This document shows, in pieces, positions 8,695 through 18,792 of a stretch of 64,000 nt of DNA. The translations under genes and the position numbers were made by a program. This DNA comes from Enterococcus sp. PF1-24. Its GTDB lineage: Bacteria > Bacillota > Bacilli > Lactobacillales > Enterococcaceae. The DNA lies in assembly GCF_029893325.1 (NCBI RefSeq), contig NZ_JARXWL010000010.1, positions 1-64,000 on the forward strand. The letters are read 5' to 3'. The notes under the pieces were generated by a model. The model saw nothing but the letters and a program-made list of their open reading frames with translations. It was not told the DNA's origin and ran no database searches. Position 1 is the first letter of the stretch. Each line of letters opens with the position of its first letter.

Positions 8695-10185
8695 ATGTTG
8701 ATGTTGCAAGAGCTTTTAAAAGCCAACCGCTTTATTGCGGGGCACGCTAAAGAGGTGATTACTGATTATCGCAATCAGTATCATTTGATGGCACCGATTG
8801 GCTGGATTAATGATCCTAATGGTTTTGTTTATTTCAAAGGAGAATATCATTTATTTTATCAATATTATCCTTATGATAGTGTTTGGGGACCGATGCATTG
8901 GGGACATGCTAAAAGTCGTGATTTAGTCCATTGGGAAGAGTTGCCAGTGGCGTTAGCCCCCAGTGAAAGTTATGATAATGAAGGCTGTTTTTCGGGTAGC
9001 GCCATTGAAAAAGAGGGTAAATTATATTTGGTTTACACCGGCTGTAATAAAAAAGATGGTAAAATGCGCCAAATTCAATGTTTAGCTGTTTCAGAAGATG
9101 GCATTCATTTTGAAAAATATGCAGGCAATCCGATTATCGACGAAGAACAGTTAAAGGGGATTGCCTCGACAGAAGATTTTCGAGATCCTAAAATCTTTAA
9201 AAAAGGCGATGCTTATTATGCAGTAGTAGCGGCTAAAACAGCAGATGCCCGTGGGCAAATATTATTGTTCCGCTCAAGTGATTTGTTGAATTGGGACTTT
9301 TATTCGGTTTTATTAACAGGAGAAGTGAACCAAGGGATTATGTGGGAGTGTCCGGATTTATTTGAGTTAGATGGCAAAGATGTTTTAATTCTTTCACCTA
9401 TTCAAATGCAAGAAGATGGCTATTCTTATAAAAATACCAGCTCTACAGTAGCTTTTATCGGTGAAGTAGATTGGGAAACTGGGCATTTTTCAACAGAAAA
9501 TTATCATGAAATTGATTGTGGGTTGGATTTTTATGCTCCGCAAACTTGTGAAAACCTTCAAGGGCAACGTATGATGGTAGCCTGGATGCAAATGTGGGAT
9601 CGGCGGATGCCGACGAATGAATTTAAACATGGTTGGGCTGGGTCCATGACCTTACCAAGAGAACTACATGTTGAAAATAATTGTCTTGTGCAAAAACCGA
9701 TAGCTACAATCTATCAAGCGATTGAAGAAGAGGTAGCGTTAGCGGTGAAGGACTTAGAAGCGCAAAGCTATGAATTGAAAGACTGTATTGCAGAGCAAGA
9801 TTATTTGCATTTAGTGATTGATATGCAGCAGGCGACAAAAATCAATTTGCAATATGCCAAAAGTGCTACAGAAGCAGTAGAATTAAGTTATGACGCGGCA
9901 GAAACTTGTTTTACAATGTCACGAAAAAATATCGGCTATGAATTGCCTGGTTCAGAAAAAGAAATGTTAACAGAACGAAGCGTTAAGTTGGCTTTAAATC
10001 AGCAACCACTAGAAATCGAAATTTTTCGTGATACTTCTGCCATTGAAATTTTTCTAAATGGTGGCAAAACCATGACCATGACTTTTTATGAAACAGAAAA
10101 AGGCCGTGATTTCATTTTGACTGCTGACAGTAAAGTCAAATTCTCCTTAAATAGCGGTGAATTTAATTTGCAGAAAGAGGGATAA
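8695..10185 (+). CDS. GH32 beta-fructofuranosidase / sucrose-6-phosphate hydrolase family
   Basis: A protein of about 496 residues with all three GH32 catalytic motifs. These are WINDPNG (nucleophile Asp at about residue 40), EDFRDPK (transition-state stabiliser) and WECPD (acid/base Glu). It has no signal peptide, so it is an intracellular enzyme that cleaves sucrose or short fructo-oligosaccharides delivered by the ABC importer. Because import here is not by a PTS, the substrate is probably unphosphorylated. A reading from GTG at 8662 overlaps the permease gene and is unlikely. AGGAG at 8686-8690 supports ATG 8695 or ATG 8701. Confidence 0.9.
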   Translation: MLMLQELLKANRFIAGHAKEVITDYRNQYHLMAPIGWINDPNGFVYFKGEYHLFYQYYPYDSVWGPMHWGHAKSRDLVHWEELPVALAPSESYDNEGCFSGSAIEKEGKLYLVYTGCNKKDGKMRQIQCLAVSEDGIHFEKYAGNPIIDEEQLKGIASTEDFRDPKIFKKGDAYYAVVAAKTADARGQILLFRSSDLLNWDFYSVLLTGEVNQGIMWECPDLFELDGKDVLILSPIQMQEDGYSYKNTSSTVAFIGEVDWETGHFSTENYHEIDCGLDFYAPQTCENLQGQRMMVAWMQMWDRRMPTNEFKHGWAGSMTLPRELHVENNCLVQKPIATIYQAIEEEVALAVKDLEAQSYELKDCIAEQDYLHLVIDMQQATKINLQYAKSATEAVELSYDAAETCFTMSRKNIGYELPGSEKEMLTERSVKLALNQQPLEIEIFRDTSAIEIFLNGGKTMTMTFYETEKGRDFILTADSKVKFSLNSGEFNLQKEG

Positions 10186-10187
10186 GA

Positions 10188-11060
10188 ATGATTTATGGTT
10201 CGATAGAGGCCGGTGGCACAAAATTTGTGTGTTCTGTTGCCGATGAAGAGTTAAACATACAAGAACGAGTAAATTTTCCAACAACTACACCAAAAGAGAC
10301 CATGGCGTTAGTTGTAGAATTTTTCAAAAAATATCAAAAAAACTTAGGTGCAATAGGTGTTGGTTCATTTGGTCCGATTGATATTCATCGGGAATCAGCT
10401 ACTTACGGCTATATTACTTCAACCCCTAAATTAGCATGGCAAAATTATGATTTTGTCGGGGAGTTGAAGAAACATTTCGATTTACCGATTGCTTGGACTA
10501 CGGATGTTAACGTGGCTGCTTATGGTGAGTATGTAATGGGTCGGGGACAAGGTTTAAGTAGCGTGGTTTATTATACAATTGGCACCGGTGTTGGCGGTGG
10601 TGCTTTGCAAGATGGCCGTTTTATTGAAGGGTTCAGCCATCCGGAAATGGGTCACATGCTGGTGCAACGCCATCCAGCTGATGATTTCAGCGGCAGTTGT
10701 CCTTTCCACGGGAGCTGTTTAGAAGGCATGGCAGCTGGCCCAGCGATTGAAAAACGCTTAGGAAAGAAAGGCCAAGACTTAACAGAAGATGATCCATATT
10801 GGGAAATTGAAGCCAATTATATCGCCCAATGTGCGTACAATACAACCTTAATGTTATCACCCGATGTGATTATTTTTGGTGGTGGTGTTATGAAACAACA
10901 CCATATGATGAAAAAAGTTCATCAAGCTTTTACAGAATTGTTGCAAGGTTATGTGACAACCCCTGATTTAGTGGATTATATTGTAACACCGGCTTTAGAG
11001 GATAATGCAGGGACCTTTGGCTGTTTGGCATTGGCAAAAGAGTTGACTATGCAGTACTGA
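10188..11060 (+). CDS. scrK: ROK family fructokinase
   Basis: A 290-residue ROK kinase. The N-terminal phosphate loop is IEAGGTKFVCSVAD. A glycine-rich segment reads TIGTGVGGGAL, and a zinc site is formed by HPEMGH with the CPFHGSC loop. Unlike glucokinases of the family, this subgroup (ScrK, YdhR, GmuE) phosphorylates fructose or mannose with ATP. It starts 2 bp after the GH32 stop and would trap the fructose released from sucrose. It is the last gene of the LacI-controlled operon. Confidence 0.88.
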   Translation: MIYGSIEAGGTKFVCSVADEELNIQERVNFPTTTPKETMALVVEFFKKYQKNLGAIGVGSFGPIDIHRESATYGYITSTPKLAWQNYDFVGELKKHFDLPIAWTTDVNVAAYGEYVMGRGQGLSSVVYYTIGTGVGGGALQDGRFIEGFSHPEMGHMLVQRHPADDFSGSCPFHGSCLEGMAAGPAIEKRLGKKGQDLTEDDPYWEIEANYIAQCAYNTTLMLSPDVIIFGGGVMKQHHMMKKVHQAFTELLQGYVTTPDLVDYIVTPALEDNAGTFGCLALAKELTMQY

Positions 11061-11067
11061 ACTATAT

Positions 11068-11103
11068 AAAGAGCGTGAAAAAATTTATTTTTTCACGCTC
11101 TTT
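11068..11103. terminator. Bidirectional terminator between convergent operons
   Basis: A near-perfect stem AAAGAGCGTGAAAAAA / TTTTTTCACGCTCTTT serves the fructokinase gene on the plus strand and the phosphatase lipoprotein gene on the minus strand. Confidence 0.9.
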
Positions 11104-11113
11104 ATTGTTAAAG

Positions 11114-11923
11114 TTATTTTTTTTCACCATTTTCTAAATAGCTAGTGTCACCAATTTTTTCAATTGTAAATTCACCATCGTGTATTCGAACGGTTGTGAC
11201 ACTACAATTGCCAATCGATTCACCTTTATAACCACCAGGAACTAAAATTTCTAAGATAGTCGGAATTTCACTACCGTGCGCAACAATTAAAACATTGCCA
11301 CCCCCAGCTTTTTCACTTGCTGTAATGATCTCATTCATTGCTTCTTCAGATCGTTTTACAATTTCAGCATAAGTTTCAGCTGTTTGGGTAGGGTCATTTT
11401 TAGCGATTTCGTTAGCAATATCTGCATCGGAAAGCTTTTCTGTTAACTCTGCATATTGAGACCAATCATCATCAAAAGTTAAACCTTGCGCTTCAAAAAT
11501 TGGTTGCCACATTTCAGAATTATCGCGACCTTCATAACCACCATAATTCCATTCTCGTAAACCAGATAATGGTTGAAGGGTTAATTGATTTCGTTCACCT
11601 TCTTCAAGAATATAATTTGCAGTTGACACAGCGCGACCTAAATCGCTTGAAAAAGCTAATGAAAAAGGAACTTCTGCAAGACCTTTAGCTAAATCTTGTG
11701 CACCTTGGACACCAACTTCAGTTAAAGGCGTATCGGCCCAACCTTGTACTTGATTGGTAGTGTTGAACATTGTTTTCCCATGGCGAACAAAGTAAAAAAC
11801 TGTTTCAGTAGTTTCTGTAACGCTGGATTCTTGAGTGGTGGTTTCTGGCTCTGGATTTGAAGCACAGCCAACTAAAAAGGTACTTATAATTAAAAGACTA
11901 CCCCATATTTTGAATTTTTTCAT
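11114..11923 (-). CDS. Lipoprotein of the histidine phosphatase superfamily
   Basis: A 269-residue lipoprotein. The signal peptide ends in LVGC (Cys20), followed by a Glu/Thr-rich linker and a phosphoglycerate-mutase-like domain from about residue 42. The catalytic RHGKT motif is at about 48-52, and the second-half AHGSE motif supplies the other His. Histidine phosphatases remove phosphate from small molecules or proteins. Here the domain should face outside the cell. It begins 15 bp after the stop of the GH1 gene, so it is probably the last gene of the PTS operon. An extracellular phosphatase in a PTS operon is unusual. Its substrate is unknown. Confidence 0.85.
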   Translation of the reverse strand: MKKFKIWGSLLIISTFLVGCASNPEPETTTQESSVTETTETVFYFVRHGKTMFNTTNQVQGWADTPLTEVGVQGAQDLAKGLAEVPFSLAFSSDLGRAVSTANYILEEGERNQLTLQPLSGLREWNYGGYEGRDNSEMWQPIFEAQGLTFDDDWSQYAELTEKLSDADIANEIAKNDPTQTAETYAEIVKRSEEAMNEIITASEKAGGGNVLIVAHGSEIPTILEILVPGGYKGESIGNCSVTTVRIHDGEFTIEKIGDTSYLENGEKK

Positions 11924-11938
11924 GTTCGTCTCCTTTAT

Positions 11939-13733
<1,795 letters not shown>

Positions 13734-13771
13734 TTAATCACTCCTCTTTTCTTACAGTTTATTTATAAAAA

Positions 13772-14992
13772 CTAAGCTTCATTAGCCTCTTTTTCACATT
13801 CTTGTTTTTCATAAGTTTTGAAAAATGGGTACCAGATGATTGTTGCAACAACAAAAATTAGTAACATTAATAAGATTCCTGAAATTGTTCCAGTTGTTAA
13901 CCAAGTAGCAATCGGAAATGGGCAGTACCACATTTGAAACATTACTGTTGGAATTGGTGCAAAAGCAATTACTTTTGTAAATAACCAAACAATTAAAGGT
14001 AAAATCAGGCCTTGAAGCCACATTGGGATCATTAAGATAGGGTTCCAAGCGATACAACCAAAAACAACAGGTTCATTAATGTTGAAAATGGTTGGAGCTA
14101 CTGAAGCAGTTCCTAAAGCTCTTAATTTTTTTGATTTTGAACGAATTAACATAAAGACTAGTGGCATTGTACAACCGATACCGCCAATCCATAAGTAAGC
14201 GGAATATATTGTAGGGTCAGTTACTAAGTTCAATGCAGTACCATCAATATTTGCTTGGATAGCTGCTAATAGAACAGGGTTTAAAACGGGTGTTAATACC
14301 CAAGTAGAAATGCCTAGTGAATATAAGAAGCAGACAACAAACATAATTAGTGAGAAGCCCCATGGTGTTTCAAGAACATTTTGTAAAGGCATGAAGACGG
14401 CCGGTACAGCGTTATAAACATCAAAGCCTAAAATATCAACTAAGATCCAACCGATTAAAACAACGATACCAATTGGTAACATTGCGTCAAACCAAGAACG
14501 TACAAAGTCTGGGATGACTGATTCTTCACCGAAAAATGAAAATTTGCCAAATAGATTTAAAACAAAGCCAGCAAATAACCCAGCAACAATAGCAACAAAC
14601 ATTCCGCCAGCTCCAAGTGCACTGTGACTAAAGCCAGGTTGGCCGTCAGCGATAACTTGTGGAGAAATGATAATTAGAAATAAAATAATTCCAGACATTC
14701 CCGCATTAATTCTTTGTTTTCTTAAACGTTTCTTTTCCATTAAATTAAAAGGAATTAAGAAAGAAATAACTAGAGAAATCATCCCCATCGTCCAACCATA
14801 AGGAACCCAAAAATTAGGTAGACTTGGGAAATATTCATTTAAGATAGCTAACATACAAAAAACAGAGCCTAAAAAGATTAAAGGTAAAGCTTGCATAATT
14901 GAATCTTTTAGCGTGACAATCCAAGTGTTATGATTGATTTTATTCATTTTTGGTGTAAAGCTGTTTTCCAACCAATTAATTAAAGGTTTCAT
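13772..14992 (-). CDS. PTS lactose/cellobiose-family EIIC permease
   Basis: A 406-residue membrane protein with about ten hydrophobic segments. It starts with the amphipathic WLENSFTPKMNKINHN segment typical of CelB-type EIIC. The substrate loop contains FNINEPVVFG (family NEP motif), followed by NPILMIPM. It forms the sugar channel of the PTS and couples uptake to phosphorylation by EIIB. It lies between the EIIB and EIIA genes, the common order for beta-glucoside systems. Confidence 0.92.
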   Translation of the reverse strand: MKPLINWLENSFTPKMNKINHNTWIVTLKDSIMQALPLIFLGSVFCMLAILNEYFPSLPNFWVPYGWTMGMISLVISFLIPFNLMEKKRLRKQRINAGMSGIILFLIIISPQVIADGQPGFSHSALGAGGMFVAIVAGLFAGFVLNLFGKFSFFGEESVIPDFVRSWFDAMLPIGIVVLIGWILVDILGFDVYNAVPAVFMPLQNVLETPWGFSLIMFVVCFLYSLGISTWVLTPVLNPVLLAAIQANIDGTALNLVTDPTIYSAYLWIGGIGCTMPLVFMLIRSKSKKLRALGTASVAPTIFNINEPVVFGCIAWNPILMIPMWLQGLILPLIVWLFTKVIAFAPIPTVMFQMWYCPFPIATWLTTGTISGILLMLLIFVVATIIWYPFFKTYEKQECEKEANEA

Positions 14993-15013
14993 TTTGATAT
15001 CCCCATTTCAAGA

Positions 15014-15325
15014 TTATTCAACTTCTGCCAACAAATGTTCTAAGGCTTTTTCGCCGTTTAACGTAGCGTAATATTCTGGTTTCATTAAGATAACTTTGAC
15101 TGGTGCATCACCAACAAATTCTTCAACTTCCTCTAGAATATAAGCTAAGTGTGGACCTACCATTAGTGCATCAATTTCATCAATGTAATTTTCGATTTCG
15201 CTTTCACCACGAGCGGTGATTTTAATATCCAAACTTTTTTCTGCAGCAGCTTTCCGAATGTTAGCTGCCATAAAACCTGAGCTTGCACCTGAACCGCAGA
15301 CTAGTAAAACATTTAGTTTTTTCAT
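15014..15325 (-). CDS. PTS lactose/cellobiose-family EIIB
   Basis: A 103-residue EIIB. The P-loop-like active site LLVCGSGASSGFMA contains the phosphorylated Cys10. The ALMVGPHLAYILEEVEEF segment is typical of the cellobiose subfamily. It is the first gene of the minus-strand operon and is preceded by GGAGGAACAA. The promoter lies in the 125-bp divergent region shared with the PRD regulator. Confidence 0.92.
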   Translation of the reverse strand: MKKLNVLLVCGSGASSGFMAANIRKAAAEKSLDIKITARGESEIENYIDEIDALMVGPHLAYILEEVEEFVGDAPVKVILMKPEYYATLNGEKALEHLLAEVE

Positions 15326-15352
15326 TGTTGTTCCTCCGTTTTTAATTTAATG

Positions 15353-15407
15353 TTGATAGCGCTATCAATCATGGTTATACTATAGATAATATCTAGCGGT
15401 GAAGCAA
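15353..15407. promoter_or_regulatory. Divergent promoters with a perfect cre site
   Basis: TTGATAGCGCTATCAA (15353-15368) is a perfect 16-bp palindrome matching the CcpA cre consensus TGWNANCGNTNWCA. On the minus strand, TTGCTT (15402-15407), 17 bp and TATAGT (15379-15384) form the PTS-operon promoter, placing the cre just after its start point. On the plus strand, TTGATA (15353-15358), 17 bp and TATACT (15376-15381) form a promoter for the regulator, with the cre overlapping its -35 box. CcpA should therefore repress both directions. Confidence 0.75.
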
Positions 15408-15450
15408 ATATTTTTTTGCACCACTGGGGTGAAAGAAAGGATGATAGTAA

Positions 15451-17367
15451 GTGAAAGCAAAGTATATTAATCTACTTCAATTCTTAAGTGAACAGCATCA
15501 TTGGTTATCTTCCAGTCAATTGGCTGAAAAATTTGCCTTATCAAAGCGAACAATAAAAACATACATTTCTGATATTCAAAGTTTGGCACCAGGTGTCATT
15601 ATTTCATCAAATAAAGGTTATCGAGTGGATATTGATAAATTAGCAATTTTTTTAAATGCAACACAAAAAAGCATTCCTGAGACCCCTTCTGAACGACTGG
15701 CTTTTCTTTTGTTAAAATTGATTTCAACAGAGGAACCTCTTTCAATTTATGATTTAGCTGGTGAGCTGTATATCAGTGAATCAACTTTATTAAACGATGC
15801 AAAAAAATTGAAAAAACAATGTGCCGAGCAGTCAATAGAAATCAAACAAACGAAAGATACTTTACAATTATTTGGCACTGAAAAAGCGAAACGGCAATTA
15901 ATCCATACCGTATTACTTTCTGAGGTAGATAATAATTTTGTTGATATCACAAAATTACAAGAGAGTTTCGCTGATTTTGATTTGGATTATATAAAAGAAA
16001 TTGTTGCTGAAGTGTTTTCAAATTATGATTTTTTTACAAATGACTATGCTTTAACGAATATTGTGATTCATTTAGCGATTGCAGTGGATCGTATGAGAAG
16101 TAATTTTCAATTTTCGGAAGTTGAAATGCTTTCACCGCAATCAATTCCTCCTGAGGTTTATAAAATTGCGGAGGAGGTGGCTAGCCATGTAGCAAGTCAC
16201 TATGATATTTATTTTCCCAATGAAGAAATTCGTGACTTAGCTTTGCTGATTTCTGCTAATGGTACGAGTGTTAATTTCACTCAAATTTCTAGCGAAGATT
16301 TGGCTGGAGTAGCGGATCAGCGTTGTTTAAATTTAGTCACTAAAATATTGGAAAAAGTTCATGAACTTTATTTTATTGATAATAATGAATCGGAATTTTT
16401 AATTCGTTTTACTCTACATTTGAAAAATTTGCTTTATCGTTTAGATAATGGCTACGCCAGTCGCAACCCCATGACTGAGACTTTAAAAAAAGAATGTCCG
16501 CTTATTTATGATTGTGCAGTACAAGTTTCCCACGTCATTCAAAAAGAAGTAAACTACACTATTAGTGAAGATGAGATTGCTTATATTGCCTTTCATTTAG
16601 GTTACGCTCTAGAGGTTCAAAAACAACGAACTAGCAAAATTAATTGCACGATTTTGGTTCCGTTGTATTACAACATGAATATTCAAATTTTAGAGAAATT
16701 ACAAAAAAACTTTGCCGAGGACTTAGATATTCAAAATATTTTAACTAATGAAAAAGAATTACAATATATTGAAACGGAATTAATTATTTCAGCAGTTAAA
16801 CTGAATCAAGTTGTAACTACACCTTGTGTGATTATCAATCCTTTTTTCACTTTAGAAGATCGCCAACAAGTTACCGCTAAAATTTTTGATATTAAAGAAA
16901 AGAAGCGACGTGATCGCTTTGCTAGTAATTTTTTATCAATTGTTGATGAGAACCGTTTTTGCTATAAAACTGAAAGTATGTCAGCTGATGATTTGCTAAG
17001 AGAACTATGTAATCAAATGGAAGAAGAAGGAATTGTGGATGCACAATTTTTCTCTCAAGTGATGGAACGTGAAAAGCTTTCTTCAACTGCTTTTGGCTCC
17101 GTTGCAATTCCTCATTCCTTAACAATGAATGCCAAGCAAACCAGTATTTCAATTGCTGTTAATCCGAATGGTTTTCAGTGGGAGAATAGCAAAGTCACGT
17201 TAGTCTTTTTGATATCAATTAACTATCCTAATCGACATGTTTTTCGAGAGATTTTTGATGATTTGGCGATGATTTGTACTGACGAGCAAAATGTTCACAG
17301 ATTAAGTCAGATAGCTTCTTTTGAAACCTTTGTTGAAACCCTAACCCATTGTTTTGCTACAGTTTAA
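15451..17367 (+). CDS. PRD-containing transcriptional activator (BglG/LicR/MtlR type)
   Basis: A 638-residue PTS-regulated activator. The N-terminal helix-turn-helix (SSSQLAEKFALSKRTIKTYI, about residues 17-36) is followed by a second HTH-like region (LYISESTLLNDAKKL). Two PRD domains lie at about residues 170-390, an EIIB-like stretch at about 405-490 and an EIIA domain at the C-terminus, with the expected phosphorylation site His555 in SVAIPHSL. Phosphorylation by HPr and by EIIB would tune its activity to sugar supply. It is divergent from the PTS operon and is its likely activator. GTG is used as start, with AAAGGATG upstream. Confidence 0.88.
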   Translation: MKAKYINLLQFLSEQHHWLSSSQLAEKFALSKRTIKTYISDIQSLAPGVIISSNKGYRVDIDKLAIFLNATQKSIPETPSERLAFLLLKLISTEEPLSIYDLAGELYISESTLLNDAKKLKKQCAEQSIEIKQTKDTLQLFGTEKAKRQLIHTVLLSEVDNNFVDITKLQESFADFDLDYIKEIVAEVFSNYDFFTNDYALTNIVIHLAIAVDRMRSNFQFSEVEMLSPQSIPPEVYKIAEEVASHVASHYDIYFPNEEIRDLALLISANGTSVNFTQISSEDLAGVADQRCLNLVTKILEKVHELYFIDNNESEFLIRFTLHLKNLLYRLDNGYASRNPMTETLKKECPLIYDCAVQVSHVIQKEVNYTISEDEIAYIAFHLGYALEVQKQRTSKINCTILVPLYYNMNIQILEKLQKNFAEDLDIQNILTNEKELQYIETELIISAVKLNQVVTTPCVIINPFFTLEDRQQVTAKIFDIKEKKRRDRFASNFLSIVDENRFCYKTESMSADDLLRELCNQMEEEGIVDAQFFSQVMEREKLSSTAFGSVAIPHSLTMNAKQTSISIAVNPNGFQWENSKVTLVFLISINYPNRHVFREIFDDLAMICTDEQNVHRLSQIASFETFVETLTHCFATV

Positions 17368-17385
17368 TGGCGTGTATTTTTATAA

Positions 17386-17530
17386 AAGTGAAAAAATAGT
17401 TGGTATGGGGAGTTTTTTCACTCCGTACAGCAGATAAATTTTCACAAAGTCCTTGAAAATTGTCTGAAAAAAGTGCACAATAGAGATTGAGTACATTGTT
17501 TAGCGGTTAGCTGTGAGAGCTAGCTTTTTT
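17386..17530 (+). promoter_or_regulatory. Terminator, weak promoter and possible attenuator ahead of gmk
   Basis: GTGAAAAAA (about 17388-17396) pairs with TTTTTTCAC (about 17413-17421), which can terminate the regulator transcript. TTGAAA (17453-17458), 17 bp and CACAAT (17476-17481) form a weak promoter for gmk. Downstream, a short stem GTTAGCT/AGCTAGC (about 17507-17523) ends in a T run about 100 bp before gmk, a possible attenuator. No gene is visible in 17368-17626. Confidence 0.45.
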
Positions 17531-17611
17531 TCACTGAATTGATGCTGGTTTTTGCCGGTGATTATAGTCACTTTGTGAATGATTTTTGAAGAAAAGTGAT
17601 TGCTTTTATAA

Positions 17612-18241
<630 letters not shown>

Positions 18242-18245
18242 AGCC

Positions 18246-18698
18246 ATGATGTTAAAACCTTCCATTGATTCTTTGTTGAATCAAATAAATTCTAAATATT
18301 CTTTAGTAATTTTAGCAAGTAAAAGAGCCCACGAATTAGATGCGGGTGCCAAAGCCACGATTGATGAATTTGAATCAGTAAAAAGCGTCGGTCAAGCGTT
18401 AGAAGAAATCGAAGCAGCAACGATTGTTAATCATCTCAATCCTGATTTAAAACGGGAACAAGTTCGTTTAGCGGTTGAAGCGAAAAAAGCTAAAGCTGAA
18501 CAAGAAAAACGCGAATTAGAAGACAAAATGCGCCAAGAGCAAGAGCGTCAAGCTAAACAAGCGCGTTTAAATCGTGAAGCTCGCGAGGCTAAAGCTCAAT
18601 TAGAAGCGGAAACGAAAGCTTTAACTGAAGCGGAAGAAGTAGTTGCTGAAGCAGTTGAAGTGTTAGAAGAAATCGTCGAAGATACACTAGAATCTTAA
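18246..18698 (+). CDS. rpoZ: RNA polymerase omega subunit with long charged tail
   Basis: The first 85 or so residues are a normal omega subunit ([27 protein letters not shown], then the [15 protein letters not shown] region). Omega helps assemble and stabilise RNA polymerase. The protein continues to 150 residues, clearly longer than the roughly 70-100 usual for the family. The extra part is a Lys/Glu/Arg/Ala-rich helix ([20 protein letters not shown] onward) that turns acidic at the end (EIVEDTLES), predicted as a coiled coil. Two adjacent ATG codons could serve as start. Confidence 0.93.
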   Translation: MMLKPSIDSLLNQINSKYSLVILASKRAHELDAGAKATIDEFESVKSVGQALEEIEAATIVNHLNPDLKREQVRLAVEAKKAKAEQEKRELEDKMRQEQERQAKQARLNREAREAKAQLEAETKALTEAEEVVAEAVEVLEEIVEDTLES

Positions 18699-18707
18699 GA
18701 AATCAGG

Positions 18708-18748
18708 AAACGAAAGCATTCAGTAGAGACCTGCTTGCTTTCGTTTTT
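18708..18748 (+). terminator. Terminator after rpoZ
   Basis: An 11-bp stem AAACGAAAGCA/TGCTTTCGTTT is followed by a T run. Confidence 0.85.
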
Positions 18749-18792
18749 TAATGATTATTACATAGCAAAAAATAAATCAGGAGGAATGTCTT

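Noticed and set aside
15417-15440. Possible relic of the 123-bp repeat (GCACCACTGGGGTG)
   Set aside because: Only about 15 bases resemble the element and the rest does not align.
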